DNA from: Maribacter sp.
GTDB lineage: Bacteria > Bacteroidota > Bacteroidia > Flavobacteriales > Flavobacteriaceae
Direction of reading: 5' to 3'
DNA length: 39,873 nucleotides
Assembly: GCA_020629285.1 (NCBI GenBank)
Contig: JAHDDP010000030.1
Location: forward strand, 1-39,873
The notes under the pieces are model-generated. The model was not told the origin of the DNA and ran no database searches. It was given only the letters and a program-made list of their open reading frames with translations. Below, piece after piece: positions 16,995 to 26,455 of the stretch; position 1 is the stretch's first letter, and the number at the start of each line of letters is the position of its first letter. A program made the translations under genes and the position numbers.

Positions 16995-18206
16995 CTAATA
17001 CTGATCTAAATGTTCTGGATAAAGAAAATTATTATAAGGAAAACGGGTTACGTGAATATCTCTGACTTCATCATAAACACGTTTTCTAAACTCATCTAGG
17101 TTCTCTTTATTCAATGCAGAAATAAAAATGGCACGGTCGCCTACTTTTTCCATCCATGTTTGTTTCCAGTCATTAATGGTAAAATGCTTTCCGGTACGTT
17201 CGGTGACCAGATCATCATCATCAATAGTTTCGTGTTCATATTGATCGATCTTGTTGAAGATCATGATGCTTTTCTTATCTGAACTTTTAATTTCGGACAA
17301 AATTTGGTTTACAGATTCTATATGCTCCTCAAATTGCGGGTGGGAGATATCCACTACATGTAATAATAGATCTGCCTCCCTTACTTCATCTAAAGTACTT
17401 TTAAAGCTTTCCACTAGTTGTGTAGGCAGTTTTCTTATAAATCCTACCGTATCACTTAATAAGAACGGTAAGTTCCCTATAACTACCTTTCTTACCGTAG
17501 TATCCAAGGTGGCAAAAAGTTTGTTCTCTGCAAATACATCACTTTTACTAATGACGTTCATTAAGGTAGATTTGCCAACATTGGTATAGCCAACTAAGGC
17601 AACACGGACCAAAGCACCACGGTTGCCCCTTTGGGTCTCCATTTGTCGGTCAATTTTTTTCAGCTTGTTTTTAAGTAGTGTAATACGATCCCGTACAATA
17701 CGTCTATCCGTTTCAATTTCCGTTTCCCCGGGTCCGCGCATACCTATACCACCTTTTTGTCTTTCAAGGTGAGTCCATAGTCCGGTAAGTCTTGGCAGCA
17801 AATATTCATATTGTGCTAGCTCTACCTGGGTTCTAGCGTAACTTGTTTGTGCACGTTGAGCAAAGATGTCCAATATTAAACTGGTACGGTCAATTATTTT
17901 ACATCGTAATTGTTTTTCTATATTACGTTGTTGACCTGGGGTAAGTTCATCATCAAAAATAACGGAACCTATTTTGTGTTCTTCTACATAACGTTCCACT
18001 TCATCCATCTTACCGCTTCCTATAAGAGTTTTTGGGTTGGGTACATCCATTCGTTGTATAAAGCGTTTGGTAACTTCACCACCGGCCGTATAAGTAAGAA
18101 ACTCTAGCTCATCTAGATATTCGTTTACTTTTTCCTCACTTTGTTCTTTATTGATAACACCAATAAGAACCGCTTTTTCATAATCAATACTCTTCTTTTC
18201 TATCAT
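16995..18206 (-). CDS. hflX: GTPase HflX
   Basis: This 403-residue ribosome-associated GTPase rescues or splits stalled 70S ribosomes in well-studied relatives. The N-terminal HflX domain includes MDVPNPKTLIGSGKMDEVE and VIFDDELTPGQQRNIEKQL. The linker has the family motif KGGIGMRGPGETEIETDRR. The G domain has G1 GYTNVGKS, switch region DTTVRKV, G3 DTVGFIRKLP and G4 NKID. A frame opens at TTG 18233, but a -7 element (TAATTTTG, minus strand 18228-18221) lies between that codon and ATG 18206, so MIEKKSIDYEKAV is the start. The next 5' gene is divergent. Confidence 0.97.
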   Translation of the reverse strand: MIEKKSIDYEKAVLIGVINKEQSEEKVNEYLDELEFLTYTAGGEVTKRFIQRMDVPNPKTLIGSGKMDEVERYVEEHKIGSVIFDDELTPGQQRNIEKQLRCKIIDRTSLILDIFAQRAQTSYARTQVELAQYEYLLPRLTGLWTHLERQKGGIGMRGPGETEIETDRRIVRDRITLLKNKLKKIDRQMETQRGNRGALVRVALVGYTNVGKSTLMNVISKSDVFAENKLFATLDTTVRKVVIGNLPFLLSDTVGFIRKLPTQLVESFKSTLDEVREADLLLHVVDISHPQFEEHIESVNQILSEIKSSDKKSIMIFNKIDQYEHETIDDDDLVTERTGKHFTINDWKQTWMEKVGDRAIFISALNKENLDEFRKRVYDEVRDIHVTRFPYNNFLYPEHLDQY

Positions 18207-18220
18207 AATACCGTAAAGTG

Positions 18221-18228
18221 CAAAATTA
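18221..18228 (-). promoter_or_regulatory. -7 promoter element of hflX
   Basis: On the minus strand this reads TAATTTTG, matching TAnnTTTG, 14 bp before the chosen ATG. It rules out the upstream TTG at 18233 as a start. No clear -33 TTG was found. Confidence 0.5.
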
Positions 18229-18370
18229 AGCAATTACCGATAAGCTATTTTGTATTTTTATTGACTCGATAATCGAGTTTACATGCACTAAGGCTTTTCT
18301 GGAACGTTCAAATTATTAATCCAGAAATTTTAAAGGACTTATCTTAATATAGTTACCATTAAAAATATAC

Positions 18371-19348
18371 ATGCGATTTTCATTCTTTAAAAAAAAGTCA
18401 AAAAAACAACGCTATACGGTTGCGTTCTACAATTTAGAAAATCTATTTGATCCAGAACGTAATACTAAGATTCTGGACAAAGATTATACACCAAATGGAG
18501 CAAAAAAATGGACTGTTGAACGATACCAGCGTAAATTGGATAAACTTTCTAAGACCATTGTCAAAATTGGTGAAGATGACCATCCTTACCCTCCTGCATT
18601 AATTGGTGTTGCAGAAGCCGAAAACAACAGTGTTTTTAAAGCATTGCTAGATACCGATGCAATGGATAATTTAGATTATGGATTCGTGCATTATGATTCG
18701 CCCGATGAACGTGGCATAGATACAGGTCTTATATACAGAAAGCGTTTTTTTAAGGTATTACATTCAGAACCCTTTACCTTAATGGTCGATAATGCTGGTG
18801 GAGTTAGGGATACCACTAGAGATATACTATATGTAAAGGGCCAATTTAATAAAGAAGTGGTACACGTATTTGTAAACCACTGGCCGTCTAGAAGAGATGG
18901 TGGAGTAGAGACGGAATATAAGCGGGTTATTGCCGCAAATGAAATCGTTCAGAAGATTAAGATTCTAAAGGAAACCGAATTGGACCCCAATATTATTGTT
19001 ATGGGTGATTTTAATGACGATCCTTCTTCTAAGAGTATGCAGATTTTAAAGCACGAAGCATCTTTGTTCAACCCTTTTGAGACCTTACACATACCCGAAA
19101 CTACAGGATCATCTGTTTATGGTAACAAATGGAACATGTTTGATCAGATTTTGGTGTCGAACTCTTTTTTCAATTACCAAAAGAATACCCATAGTTTTGA
19201 TAGTGCCGCTATTTTTGATCATAAATCTTTGAAAGAAAAGAAGGGTAAGTATAAGGGTTCTCCTTACAGAACATTCGTTTCAGATCGATATATGGGTGGT
19301 TATAGCGATCATTTTCCGGTTTATGCCATGTTCACTTTTAATTCTTAA
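18371..19348 (+). CDS. Endonuclease/exonuclease/phosphatase family protein
   Basis: This 325-residue protein has the DNase I-like fold. It shows the motif series VAFYNLENLFDPE (residues 17-29), ALIGVAEAENN (catalytic Glu), VNHWPSRRDGG, IIVMGDFNDDPSS (metal site), NMFDQILVS, and the terminal YSDHFPVYAMF (Asp-His pair). No signal peptide is present and the N-terminus is basic (FFKKKSKKQR), so it is probably cytoplasmic. Substrates in this family range from nucleic acids to phospholipids and cannot be told apart here. It appears to be a single-gene unit. Confidence 0.92.
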   Translation: MRFSFFKKKSKKQRYTVAFYNLENLFDPERNTKILDKDYTPNGAKKWTVERYQRKLDKLSKTIVKIGEDDHPYPPALIGVAEAENNSVFKALLDTDAMDNLDYGFVHYDSPDERGIDTGLIYRKRFFKVLHSEPFTLMVDNAGGVRDTTRDILYVKGQFNKEVVHVFVNHWPSRRDGGVETEYKRVIAANEIVQKIKILKETELDPNIIVMGDFNDDPSSKSMQILKHEASLFNPFETLHIPETTGSSVYGNKWNMFDQILVSNSFFNYQKNTHSFDSAAIFDHKSLKEKKGKYKGSPYRTFVSDRYMGGYSDHFPVYAMFTFNS

Positions 19349-19397
19349 AGTGTCGTATATCGAGAGAAAAACCTTACACATCATAAATTGATGTTTT

Positions 19398-19423
19398 CAC
19401 AACATGTTCATTATAATGTTGTG
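19398..19423. repeat. Short inverted repeat upstream of the subtilase gene
   Basis: CACAACAT (19398-19405) and ATGTTGTG (19416-19423) form a perfect 8-bp inverted repeat with a 10-nt spacer. There is no T-run, so it is either a weak hairpin or a regulator site about 50 bp before the -7 element. Confidence 0.4.
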
Positions 19424-19474
19424 GTATTTCATCGAATAAAAGTGGTCATTCACCGAAACCCTAAACAAGATTAA

Positions 19475-19482
19475 TATTTTTG
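19475..19482 (+). promoter_or_regulatory. -7 promoter element of the subtilase gene
   Basis: TATTTTTG fits TAnnTTTG and lies 30 bp before ATG 19513. No -33 TTG stands out. Confidence 0.45.
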
Positions 19483-19512
19483 TAGTCCAAATCTTACAAA
19501 ATTAATCTAAGG

Positions 19513-21711
19513 ATGAATACGTACAATACCACCTACCGTACCTATAGTATCTTAATAATACTATTTTTTATGTTATCGGCCGTAAACAAAATCAACGGTC
19601 AAACCTCTCAAGAACGTTTAAAAATCGCCGCTAGTAATAAGAGGGCTGAATTGGCAAATTTCAAGTCTAATTTGGTTTCTGAATATGCTCTTGAAAGAAC
19701 TCATCTTAAAGAGGTAGCAAAACTGAACAACTGGAAAATCAAGGAAACCTTGGCGAACGGTAAAAAAATTGAATTACAGGGTATTGGTGAAGACGGTAGC
19801 CCGTTGTACTACGAAACCTATGCTGATGAGGCAGGTAAGGTTTCTAGAGCTAGTGCGTTAAATTCAGACGGATTAATGGGCTTGAACTTAGATGGCGATG
19901 GAATGGAAGTTGGTGTTTGGGATGCCGGTGTTGCCTTAAAGAATCATATAGAATATACTTCTAGGGTTACTATTGGTGATGGTAGTGCTGATGTTGACAC
20001 CCATGCTACCCACGTTACGGGAAGTATAATTTCTACTGGACTTAAAAGAGATGCTAAAGGTGTAGCTAATATGGCGAAAGTAGTTTCTCATGATTGGACA
20101 AGAGATAAGATTGAAGTAACCGAAGCTGCTGCTGACGGACTTCTATTATCTAACCACTCATACGGTATTAGAGCGGATCGTGTACCAGACTGGTATTTTG
20201 GTGCTTACACGAAAGTAGCTCAAGATTGGGACAAGATCATGTATAATGCGCCTTATTACTTAATGGTTACTGCAGCGGGTAATGCCCAAAAAAGCAGAAA
20301 TAACCTAGAACCTAATTATGGTAACGCAGCCGATGGTTTTGATGTGTTGTTAGGTTTTACCATTTCAAAAAATAATATTACTGTTGCTGCCGCAAATTCT
20401 GAAATTGATGGAAACGGAAATCTGAAAAATGCAAATGTTTGTACCTATAGTAGCTTCGGTCCGGTTGATGATGGTAGAATTAAGCCAGACATTGCCGGTA
20501 ACGGTGGTGCTATTCTTTCTACAGATGCCGCCAGCAGTACTAGCTATGATACTTCTTCTGGTACTTCAATGGCAACACCTGGTGTTACAGGGTCATTATT
20601 ATTACTACAGCAATACAATAAAGAATTATATGGTGAGTACATGAAAGCAGCGACTTTAAAAGGTTTGGCTTTACATACTGCAGATGATATCGACGATTTA
20701 GGTCCGGATTATAGAATGGGATGGGGCATTATGAATTCAAAAACTGCCGCAGAGGTTTTAAACAATAAAGATTTCTCTAGCCACATTGCCGAAGAAACAC
20801 TAGAAAACGGAAACTCATTTTCATTTGATGTAACTGCAGAAGGTAATGAAACATTGATTGCTTCAATATCTTGGACAGATGTACAATCTAGTTTTATCAA
20901 TACTGGTGAAATTAACAATACAACCGCTGCATTGGTAAATGACCTTGATATTAGAATCACTAAAAACGGACAGACTTTTTTACCTTGGAAATTGAATCCT
21001 GCTCAGGCTGCTAGTGCGGCAACAAAAGGAGATAATAAAGTGGATCCTTTTGAAAGAATTGAAATACCTAATGCAAATGGCACCTATACCATTACCGTTA
21101 CACATAAAGGTGAACTTGTAAACGATATGCAAGATTTTTCATTGATCGTTTCTGGTGTAACTATGACTACCTGTTCTATAAATGCGCCAGAAGTTGGTCT
21201 GGAAGAAGCTGAAATAGCTACTGTAAAATTGGCATGGAATGCATCAGAAGATGCGCTTTATGAGATTCAGTACAAAGAAGTTCACCAACAAGAATGGACT
21301 ACAGAGTATATTTCTGTAAATAACTTCAGCTGGAAGGGATTGTTAATCGATACTACCTATTTTTTTAAATTAAGAACATTCTGCTCACAGAACATCGCTT
21401 CTGAATTCAGTGAAGTTGCAACATTTACTTTTAATGGTGAAGATACCGAGTTAGAAACTTTACATGCGTTAAGTGCAGATTCTGATATTCCGTTTAGCGT
21501 ATACCCTAACCCTGCGGTTGATGAAATACAATTGAATGTAAAAACGTCTGATACTGCTATCTACAGAATAATGAGTACAGGTGGTGTAGCATTGAAAATG
21601 GACAAAGCATCAGATGCTAGAATCAACGTTTCAGATTTACCTTCAGGTTTGTATATATTACAAATTCAAGATTCGAATATCAACAAAAGCACGAAATTTT
21701 ATAAGTACTAG
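19513..21711 (+). CDS. S8 subtilisin-family serine protease with T9SS sorting domain
   Basis: This 732-residue secreted protease has a signal peptide at about 1-30 (SILIILFFMLSAVNKINGQ). The peptidase S8 domain spans about 128-400 with the full triad: D137 (VGVWDAG), H164 (DTHATHVTG) and S352 (SGTSMATPG); N257 in AAGN is the oxyanion residue. A beta-sandwich P-domain-like region follows (about 420-550). A fibronectin type III module lies at about 560-635 (KLAWNASEDALYEIQYKE, TTYFFKLRTFC). The C-terminal T9SS type A sorting domain starts SVYPNPAVDEIQLNV and ends STKFYKY. It is exported by the type IX system and probably displayed or released. It converges with the DUF3124 gene 4 bp away. Confidence 0.96.
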   Translation: MNTYNTTYRTYSILIILFFMLSAVNKINGQTSQERLKIAASNKRAELANFKSNLVSEYALERTHLKEVAKLNNWKIKETLANGKKIELQGIGEDGSPLYYETYADEAGKVSRASALNSDGLMGLNLDGDGMEVGVWDAGVALKNHIEYTSRVTIGDGSADVDTHATHVTGSIISTGLKRDAKGVANMAKVVSHDWTRDKIEVTEAAADGLLLSNHSYGIRADRVPDWYFGAYTKVAQDWDKIMYNAPYYLMVTAAGNAQKSRNNLEPNYGNAADGFDVLLGFTISKNNITVAAANSEIDGNGNLKNANVCTYSSFGPVDDGRIKPDIAGNGGAILSTDAASSTSYDTSSGTSMATPGVTGSLLLLQQYNKELYGEYMKAATLKGLALHTADDIDDLGPDYRMGWGIMNSKTAAEVLNNKDFSSHIAEETLENGNSFSFDVTAEGNETLIASISWTDVQSSFINTGEINNTTAALVNDLDIRITKNGQTFLPWKLNPAQAASAATKGDNKVDPFERIEIPNANGTYTITVTHKGELVNDMQDFSLIVSGVTMTTCSINAPEVGLEEAEIATVKLAWNASEDALYEIQYKEVHQQEWTTEYISVNNFSWKGLLIDTTYFFKLRTFCSQNIASEFSEVATFTFNGEDTELETLHALSADSDIPFSVYPNPAVDEIQLNVKTSDTAIYRIMSTGGVALKMDKASDARINVSDLPSGLYILQIQDSNINKSTKFYKY

Positions 21712-21715
21712 AAAA

Positions 21716-22225
21716 CTATTTTATTCTTCTAGATTGTGTAGTAAATGAGAGTCCTTGTTGACCAACGGTAGAATTCATGATACCTTCGAATAATGGCTCT
21801 GGGCAATCCTTTGGTGCTTGCCATTCAAAAATAAAGTTCGAACCGGTACCGCCTTCAACATCCATCTCGTCAATAATAATTTCAGCCGTTTCTAAAGGGG
21901 CTAAATAAATAGGATGGCTGAAGTAATTTCTTAACGAAACCCCATGGGTATCAAAATACTCGGCCTTAGAAAGGTAAATAGTATCGACATCGCTTGTATT
22001 TCGTAAGCTGACCATAGCGGTTAAATTATGGGTCTTATGCTCAGAGCTGCTATAAATTTGAGAATAGATCGATAAATAAGATTTACCGTGCTCTAAAGAA
22101 TCTTGAACCTTCATGGTAATTTTTCTCTTAGACCAGTTTTCAGGGTGTATAGAGCTTATTTCCTTTTCTTGTAAACAGCTTGCCAGTACTATGACTACAG
22201 AGAATAATAAGATGATTTTTTTCAT
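21716..22225 (-). CDS. DUF3124 lipoprotein
   Basis: This 169-residue protein has a signal peptide and lipobox VLASCLQ (C17). The mature part matches DUF3124: SYLSIYSQIYSSSEHKTHNLTAMVSLRN, then YFDTHGVSLRNY, then FIFEWQAPKDCPEPLFEGIM and the terminal QQGLSFTTQSR. These form a beta-sandwich-like periplasmic domain of unknown role. It has its own -7 element upstream. Its 3' end almost meets the subtilase gene head-on with no terminator between them. Confidence 0.85.
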   Translation of the reverse strand: MKKIILLFSVVIVLASCLQEKEISSIHPENWSKRKITMKVQDSLEHGKSYLSIYSQIYSSSEHKTHNLTAMVSLRNTSDVDTIYLSKAEYFDTHGVSLRNYFSHPIYLAPLETAEIIIDEMDVEGGTGSNFIFEWQAPKDCPEPLFEGIMNSTVGQQGLSFTTQSRRIK

Positions 22226-22260
22226 AGGTATGGCTCGTTTTGAATAAATGTCCTTACTAA

Positions 22261-22268
22261 CAAAATTA
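22261..22268 (-). promoter_or_regulatory. -7 promoter element of the DUF3124 gene
   Basis: The minus strand reads TAATTTTG, matching TAnnTTTG, 35 bp before the ATG. Confidence 0.45.
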
Positions 22269-22317
22269 CATCATTAGTGCTCTTTTTATATCGGTGGATG
22301 GTAATTTTAACGCGATT

Positions 22318-23040
22318 CTATGAATTAGCGACTTTCTTTACTTCATTATCGGTTAAAAGATTTTGATTTCTTAATCTTAAATAGACCTGAGCAGTGGTTA
22401 AAACGTCTAGTTCGCAATAGGTAACGATTCGGCTTAAATCGTTTTCTTTATAATACACCACCCTTACCATGCTGCCATCGATATCTTCTTTAGGGGAAGG
22501 TATGCCCAGCACATGTGCCATAAGTTTTAGCGAAGTATAATGTTTGTAGTCGCCAAATTTCCAAAGCTCCATGGTGTCTATATGCGGAACTTCCCATGGC
22601 TTTTTGCCAAATAGATCTAGTTTTTGAGGTAGCGATATACCATGAATAATCATTCTTCTAGCAATGTATGGAAAATCGAATTCTTTACCATTGTGCGCAC
22701 AGAGTACATTTTTAACATGGTTAAAATGCTCGTCTAATAAGTTTTTGAAGTCCTGTAATAGCTTAGCTTCTTCTCCATAAAACGTTGTAATTCTAAAACT
22801 GCGTACCTCTTTTTGAAACGTAAAATAACCTACAGATATACAAATGATTTTACCGAACTCTGCCCAGATGCCGGCACGTTCATAGAATTCTTCTGCAGTT
22901 ACATTATCTTTTCTTTGGTATTGAGATTTGTGCGCCCACAGTTCTTGTGTAGTTTCATCTAACTGGTCAAAAGAACTTTTTTCAGGGATGGTTTCTATAT
23001 CTAAAAACAAGATATTTTCGAGATGTATTTTATCAGGCAT
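22318..23040 (-). CDS. PolB-like DEDDy 3'-5' exonuclease
   Basis: This 240-residue predicted cytoplasmic exonuclease is related to the proofreading domain of family B DNA polymerases. Exo I is LFLDIETIPE (D14, E16). Exo II is LCAHNGKEFDFPYIARRM. Exo III is IVTYCELDVLTTAQVYLR, with the Tyr of DEDDy. No polymerase domain is present, as is usual for this stand-alone Bacteroidota family. Its cellular role is not settled; repair or RNA/DNA trimming are the usual suggestions. Confidence 0.92.
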   Translation of the reverse strand: MPDKIHLENILFLDIETIPEKSSFDQLDETTQELWAHKSQYQRKDNVTAEEFYERAGIWAEFGKIICISVGYFTFQKEVRSFRITTFYGEEAKLLQDFKNLLDEHFNHVKNVLCAHNGKEFDFPYIARRMIIHGISLPQKLDLFGKKPWEVPHIDTMELWKFGDYKHYTSLKLMAHVLGIPSPKEDIDGSMVRVVYYKENDLSRIVTYCELDVLTTAQVYLRLRNQNLLTDNEVKKVANS

Positions 23041-23157
23041 AGATAGGTAAGATACTAATAAGTAGGAAGTTATAACAATTTTGCTGTTACCCTTATTTAG
23101 ATTTTAAAGATTCTAGTTACATTGAGGTTAATAAATTCTGTGTATAGTTGAGAATAG

Positions 23158-23790
23158 TTATTTCCAATATATCCCATTTACATTATTGCATTCTACCACA
23201 ACTTCTTCAATAGTTTTTAATTCTTTTTTTTGAATTTTCTCAACAATTTCCGGGTATTCAGATAAGAATTTTTTTAATCTTTTGTTTTTAAAAAGTGCTT
23301 TAGAAAGAATTTTCTCAACACCATCTTTAATAGGTGTTTCTGCTGCTCTTCTAACAGACAACATTAAAATGTTTTGATTTCGGTCTTTTAAATATTTATA
23401 TCTGTATTCATTTTTTAAAAGATTCAAAGTAGTACCTTTTATATCCCAACGAGTTGGAACAGCATTAGTTGGTTCGTCCCTATAATATAAAGTCATATTA
23501 GGGCCATGTATAATTTTTTTAGCTAAAACATAATTCTGAGAACTTAATATCAATGTTTCGAAGAATTCTTTGCCTCTAGTATAACTTTTAATGATTTCCA
23601 GAGATATTCTTTTTTCCTTTCCGGCTGCGTCTAAATATTTTAGGTAATTAAAACTCTTAAACCTATTTAGTACTTTTATTTTGCCTTGTATTGTGTCTCC
23701 GTTTCTAAAGACTATCTGTCCATTCTCAAACTCTTGTTTTTGACTAAAAACGTAAATAGTACAGAATAAAAATATAAAAATTGTTTTCAT
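23158..23790 (-). CDS. Hypothetical secreted protein
   Basis: This 210-residue protein has a cleavable signal (TIFIFLFCTIYVFSQ). The mature N-terminal half is beta-rich, with ENGQIVFRNGDTIQGKIKV, a pattern seen in many uncharacterised periplasmic Bacteroidota proteins. The C-terminal half is helical and charged (ILSKALFKNKRLKKFLSEYP, IQKKELKTIEEVVVEC). No family is assigned. It is the first gene of the all-minus-strand accessory region, and a GTTAGCG motif like those at S-element ends lies just upstream (23803-23809). Confidence 0.7.
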   Translation of the reverse strand: MKTIFIFLFCTIYVFSQKQEFENGQIVFRNGDTIQGKIKVLNRFKSFNYLKYLDAAGKEKRISLEIIKSYTRGKEFFETLILSSQNYVLAKKIIHGPNMTLYYRDEPTNAVPTRWDIKGTTLNLLKNEYRYKYLKDRNQNILMLSVRRAAETPIKDGVEKILSKALFKNKRLKKFLSEYPEIVEKIQKKELKTIEEVVVECNNVNGIYWK

Positions 23791-23977
23791 TTTCTAAATA
23801 TTGTTAGCGTTTTTGATAAATACAATATGCTGGAGATAAATATTTTATTTCTCTCTTTGAAAGAAGTTTTTCGTCTGAAAAAATTGACGATTACCGTCGA
23901 GATCACTATTAAATCCATACTTTCCTATTATGCTCTAAAGTCTGTATTATGTTTAGAATGTTAATAAAGTTCTTGTT

Positions 23978-24358
23978 TTAAGGCACATAGACTAATTCAA
24001 TTTGAACCACATATTTATTGTTCTTTTCTCTTACTTCCACATTTAGAACTAAGTCGCTCATTCCCTCATCCTTAGTCCATAAATCAATTAGTAAATTCCA
24101 ATACCCACCATAGTAAATATAAACTGATGTTATCCAAGTATCTTCAGGGAGTTCAACCAATTCCTCACCATAGTCTTCGATATACTCTTTAATTTGTTCA
24201 GCGGTACTTTTAGAAACAGGTGATACATTTTCAATGCCTGTGTTTAAAGCGTAGTCTTTCTTTACAAAAGCACTTACAATTTCTTTTATAATTGATCGCC
24301 ATACATGAGGTATTGGACCCTCGTTTTCTTCATTTTTCTCAACGATTATTTCCTTCAT
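23978..24358 (-). CDS. Small immunity-like cytoplasmic protein (DUF7668-like)
   Basis: This 126-residue soluble acidic protein has no signal. It contains PHVWRSIIKEIVSAFVKKDY, TAEQIKEYIEDYGEELVELP and a beta-rich C-terminus ending VQIELVYVP. From memory it resembles proteins labelled DUF7668, which often appear as orphan immunity-type genes; this needs a profile search. No toxin gene is adjacent. Repeat R1 lies upstream of its start at 24544-24698. Confidence 0.6.
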   Translation of the reverse strand: MKEIIVEKNEENEGPIPHVWRSIIKEIVSAFVKKDYALNTGIENVSPVSKSTAEQIKEYIEDYGEELVELPEDTWITSVYIYYGGYWNLLIDLWTKDEGMSDLVLNVEVREKNNKYVVQIELVYVP

Positions 24359-24543
24359 TTTTATAACAGTTCACTAAACGCACTCAAGCACGTTTATACC
24401 TTTTTCACTAGTAATTTAATAAAACTAAAGTAAAGTCAACAGTTCACTTCTTTTCGGCTGGTCTAATTTAAATGTTTTATAAATCTGCAAATGTGATTTA
24501 ATAAGTAATGATAGGTACTGAGAGGAGAAATAGTCTTAAAAAT

Positions 24544-24698
24544 AACAAACCGACCAAGCAGTCTGTTTCTTACTTAAAGAATGCGTTGAGAATTCTTTAA
24601 ACTAACGACGGTAATCGCACTTATATCGATATAATGCAAAGCGTACGAAGTTAAATAGGTGTTTTAGAAACCAAACAAACCAAGCAGTTTGTTTTTTT
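24544..24698. repeat. R-family intergenic repeat, copy R1
   Basis: The 155-bp copy starts AACAAACCGACC and ends with the palindrome AAACAAAC...GTTTGTTT followed by a T-run. Its core TCGATATAATGCAAAG, then CGTACGAAGTTAAAT, matches R2-R4. It lies in the 518-bp gap 24359-24876, downstream of the GH71/99-like gene and upstream of the DUF7668-like gene. Apart from R1 and the hairpin at 24752, the gap holds nothing recognisable. Confidence 0.8.
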
Positions 24699-24751
24699 GC
24701 TATATAAAATAAGGCTAGCGCTAACAGATTTTGGTTTTTCAATATAAAATT

Positions 24752-24807
24752 TGAAAGGTTTACGTTATTCGTTCCTGCACGTATAGAAGTAAAACGTAAA
24801 CCTTTCA
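24752..24807. repeat. Long hairpin adjoining R1
   Basis: A perfect 15-bp inverted repeat, TGAAAGGTTTACGTT (24752-24766) and AACGTAAACCTTTCA (24793-24807), has a 26-nt loop. A degenerate relative follows R3 at about 30850-30905 (ending AATCTTTCAT), so it may be an outer part of the R element. It could also act as terminator for the gene ending at 24877 on the minus strand. Confidence 0.7.
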
Positions 24808-24876
24808 TTATAGTTTCTGATACATATGATTGCGTTAAAAATGAAAGACCTTGTTTTTATTTCAAATTTATATTAG

Positions 24877-26181
24877 TTAAATATTGTATTTTTTTTCTAA
24901 TGTAGATAATAGAATTTTTGCGTGATCTAAATCTAACATAAAAATGAATTGATATACCCGATCTAAAATAGTTTGAAGCCGTTGATCGTTTTTATGCTCT
25001 TTTCTTAACAAGTATAATCTATAAGGCAATTGCAGATCATCGTAGGTATAGTCTACACCGGTATAAGATTGAATTTCCTCTAGATAAGAAAATCCGAATT
25101 CATGTGTAGGCTCTATCATGGTACCTTCACCAAAATCGTTCCAAGTAATCAGTTGTATAAACTCTACTGGAGAAGAAGCATTCAAACTCAGCGTTTCATT
25201 CAATACTTGCGTGCCATTATGTGCTATAACCCAATCATCGACTGTATTTGTTCTCCATCCGCCTTCATAATAGAAATCATTGAAACCAGGATAAGCACCA
25301 CCTACGGTCTGTATGTTGTTTTCATGTGAATATTGATAGTAATTGGATAGTGTAGTCATATGATTTTTATCTACCCAACTATATTCTCCTCCAGCATATT
25401 GCCCTAATCTATCACTTGCCTCCCATAAACTCATAAAGTAAGGTGTACTATCTAATTTTGGAATGATGTTATCCCATACTTGCGGATTTGTAATGTAATT
25501 TGGTCCAAAAAGAAATAGTAATTCCGAATCATTTATTTTAATGTAGTTGTCACTTGTAAAATAGGTGTTTTGAATATATTGCAAGTCTAAAACTGCATTG
25601 TTAACAACTGAATTGGTTTTTAATTGCTCGGTCGAATATTGTGCCGTCTTATCTTCATACATTATAGCAAATTCTAATCCTACTTCTTCTATTTCTTTAA
25701 TGAAGGACTCTGTGCTTTTCTTTAATGCATTATAATCGTTTACATCTCTACTGCTGTACCAGTCAAAAATAACACCATCGATACCCGATAATTTCATTAA
25801 TAGCAAATGATATTCTTGCAAGTCATCGTCATTAGAAGAATAGGGTCCTATTAAAGGATAATAATGAGAGGCTATTTCTCTTTTACCGTTTGCATCGATA
25901 ATATTTGGGTTTTTATTGGTCATAGTCCAGTGTTGTCCCCAATAGCCGTCTTGCTCAGGGTTATAAAACCAAGGCATGTAGTGTACATAAACCTTTTTAG
26001 TATTACTCTTTACAACATCAGCAGAAGCAGGTTGAGCTTTTTGGTTTTCTACCTGTTTATAAGCTTCTATTAGGGTGTCTTCAGAAGATTCTACCTCTAT
26101 ATTTTTAACAGTGTCTTTCTCGCAACTTATTACTAAAATCATTAAAAAGATTACAATAAATAATTTAAATTTTGAATTCAT
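24877..26181 (-). CDS. Glycoside hydrolase family 71/99-like lipoprotein
   Basis: This 434-residue predicted surface or periplasmic glycosidase-like protein has the lipobox ILVISC (C20). The TIM-barrel motifs of the GH71/GH99-like group are visible: VYVHYMPWF (63-72), HYYPLIGPY (106-114), IDGVIFDWYSS (134-144), VGGAYPGFND (293-302) and ITWNDFGEGTMIEPT (345-359), where E352 and E357 are candidate catalytic or binding acids. GH99 members are endo-mannosidases or mannanases; this one's substrate is unknown. It lies alone between repeats R1 and R2 with no SusC/SusD partner, unlike most marine Flavobacteria glycan genes. Confidence 0.88.
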   Translation of the reverse strand: MNSKFKLFIVIFLMILVISCEKDTVKNIEVESSEDTLIEAYKQVENQKAQPASADVVKSNTKKVYVHYMPWFYNPEQDGYWGQHWTMTNKNPNIIDANGKREIASHYYPLIGPYSSNDDDLQEYHLLLMKLSGIDGVIFDWYSSRDVNDYNALKKSTESFIKEIEEVGLEFAIMYEDKTAQYSTEQLKTNSVVNNAVLDLQYIQNTYFTSDNYIKINDSELLFLFGPNYITNPQVWDNIIPKLDSTPYFMSLWEASDRLGQYAGGEYSWVDKNHMTTLSNYYQYSHENNIQTVGGAYPGFNDFYYEGGWRTNTVDDWVIAHNGTQVLNETLSLNASSPVEFIQLITWNDFGEGTMIEPTHEFGFSYLEEIQSYTGVDYTYDDLQLPYRLYLLRKEHKNDQRLQTILDRVYQFIFMLDLDHAKILLSTLEKKYNI

Positions 26182-26455
26182 ATGTATTTATTAAAACTTC
26201 AAATTTGGCATCTATTTTTTAATGAAGATTTTGGATTTCGTTTAATGGATTATACCTGAAGACCAAGAACAATTCTCTTTCGACGAGGTTGTCCTTCCTT
26301 TACAAAAAGATGTGATTAATTAGTAAAGTGTTATTAAAAATATGCGTTGTCACCTTTTTAATTTAAGTTGAAAATGGTCGGTTATACTATGTTCTAGAAA
26401 CCATAATTGCTCTATTTAATTAGGGCTTAATCGATTATTTGACATGCTCAGAAAA

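Noticed and set aside
19398-19423. Inverted repeat as terminator of the nuclease-fold gene
   Set aside because: No T-run follows on either strand, so it was kept only as a repeat.
24602-24808. Minus-strand ORF of 68 codons across R1
   Set aside because: It lies over the repeat and its hairpin; the peptide is only the translation of repeat sequence, and R2-R4 do not keep the frame.
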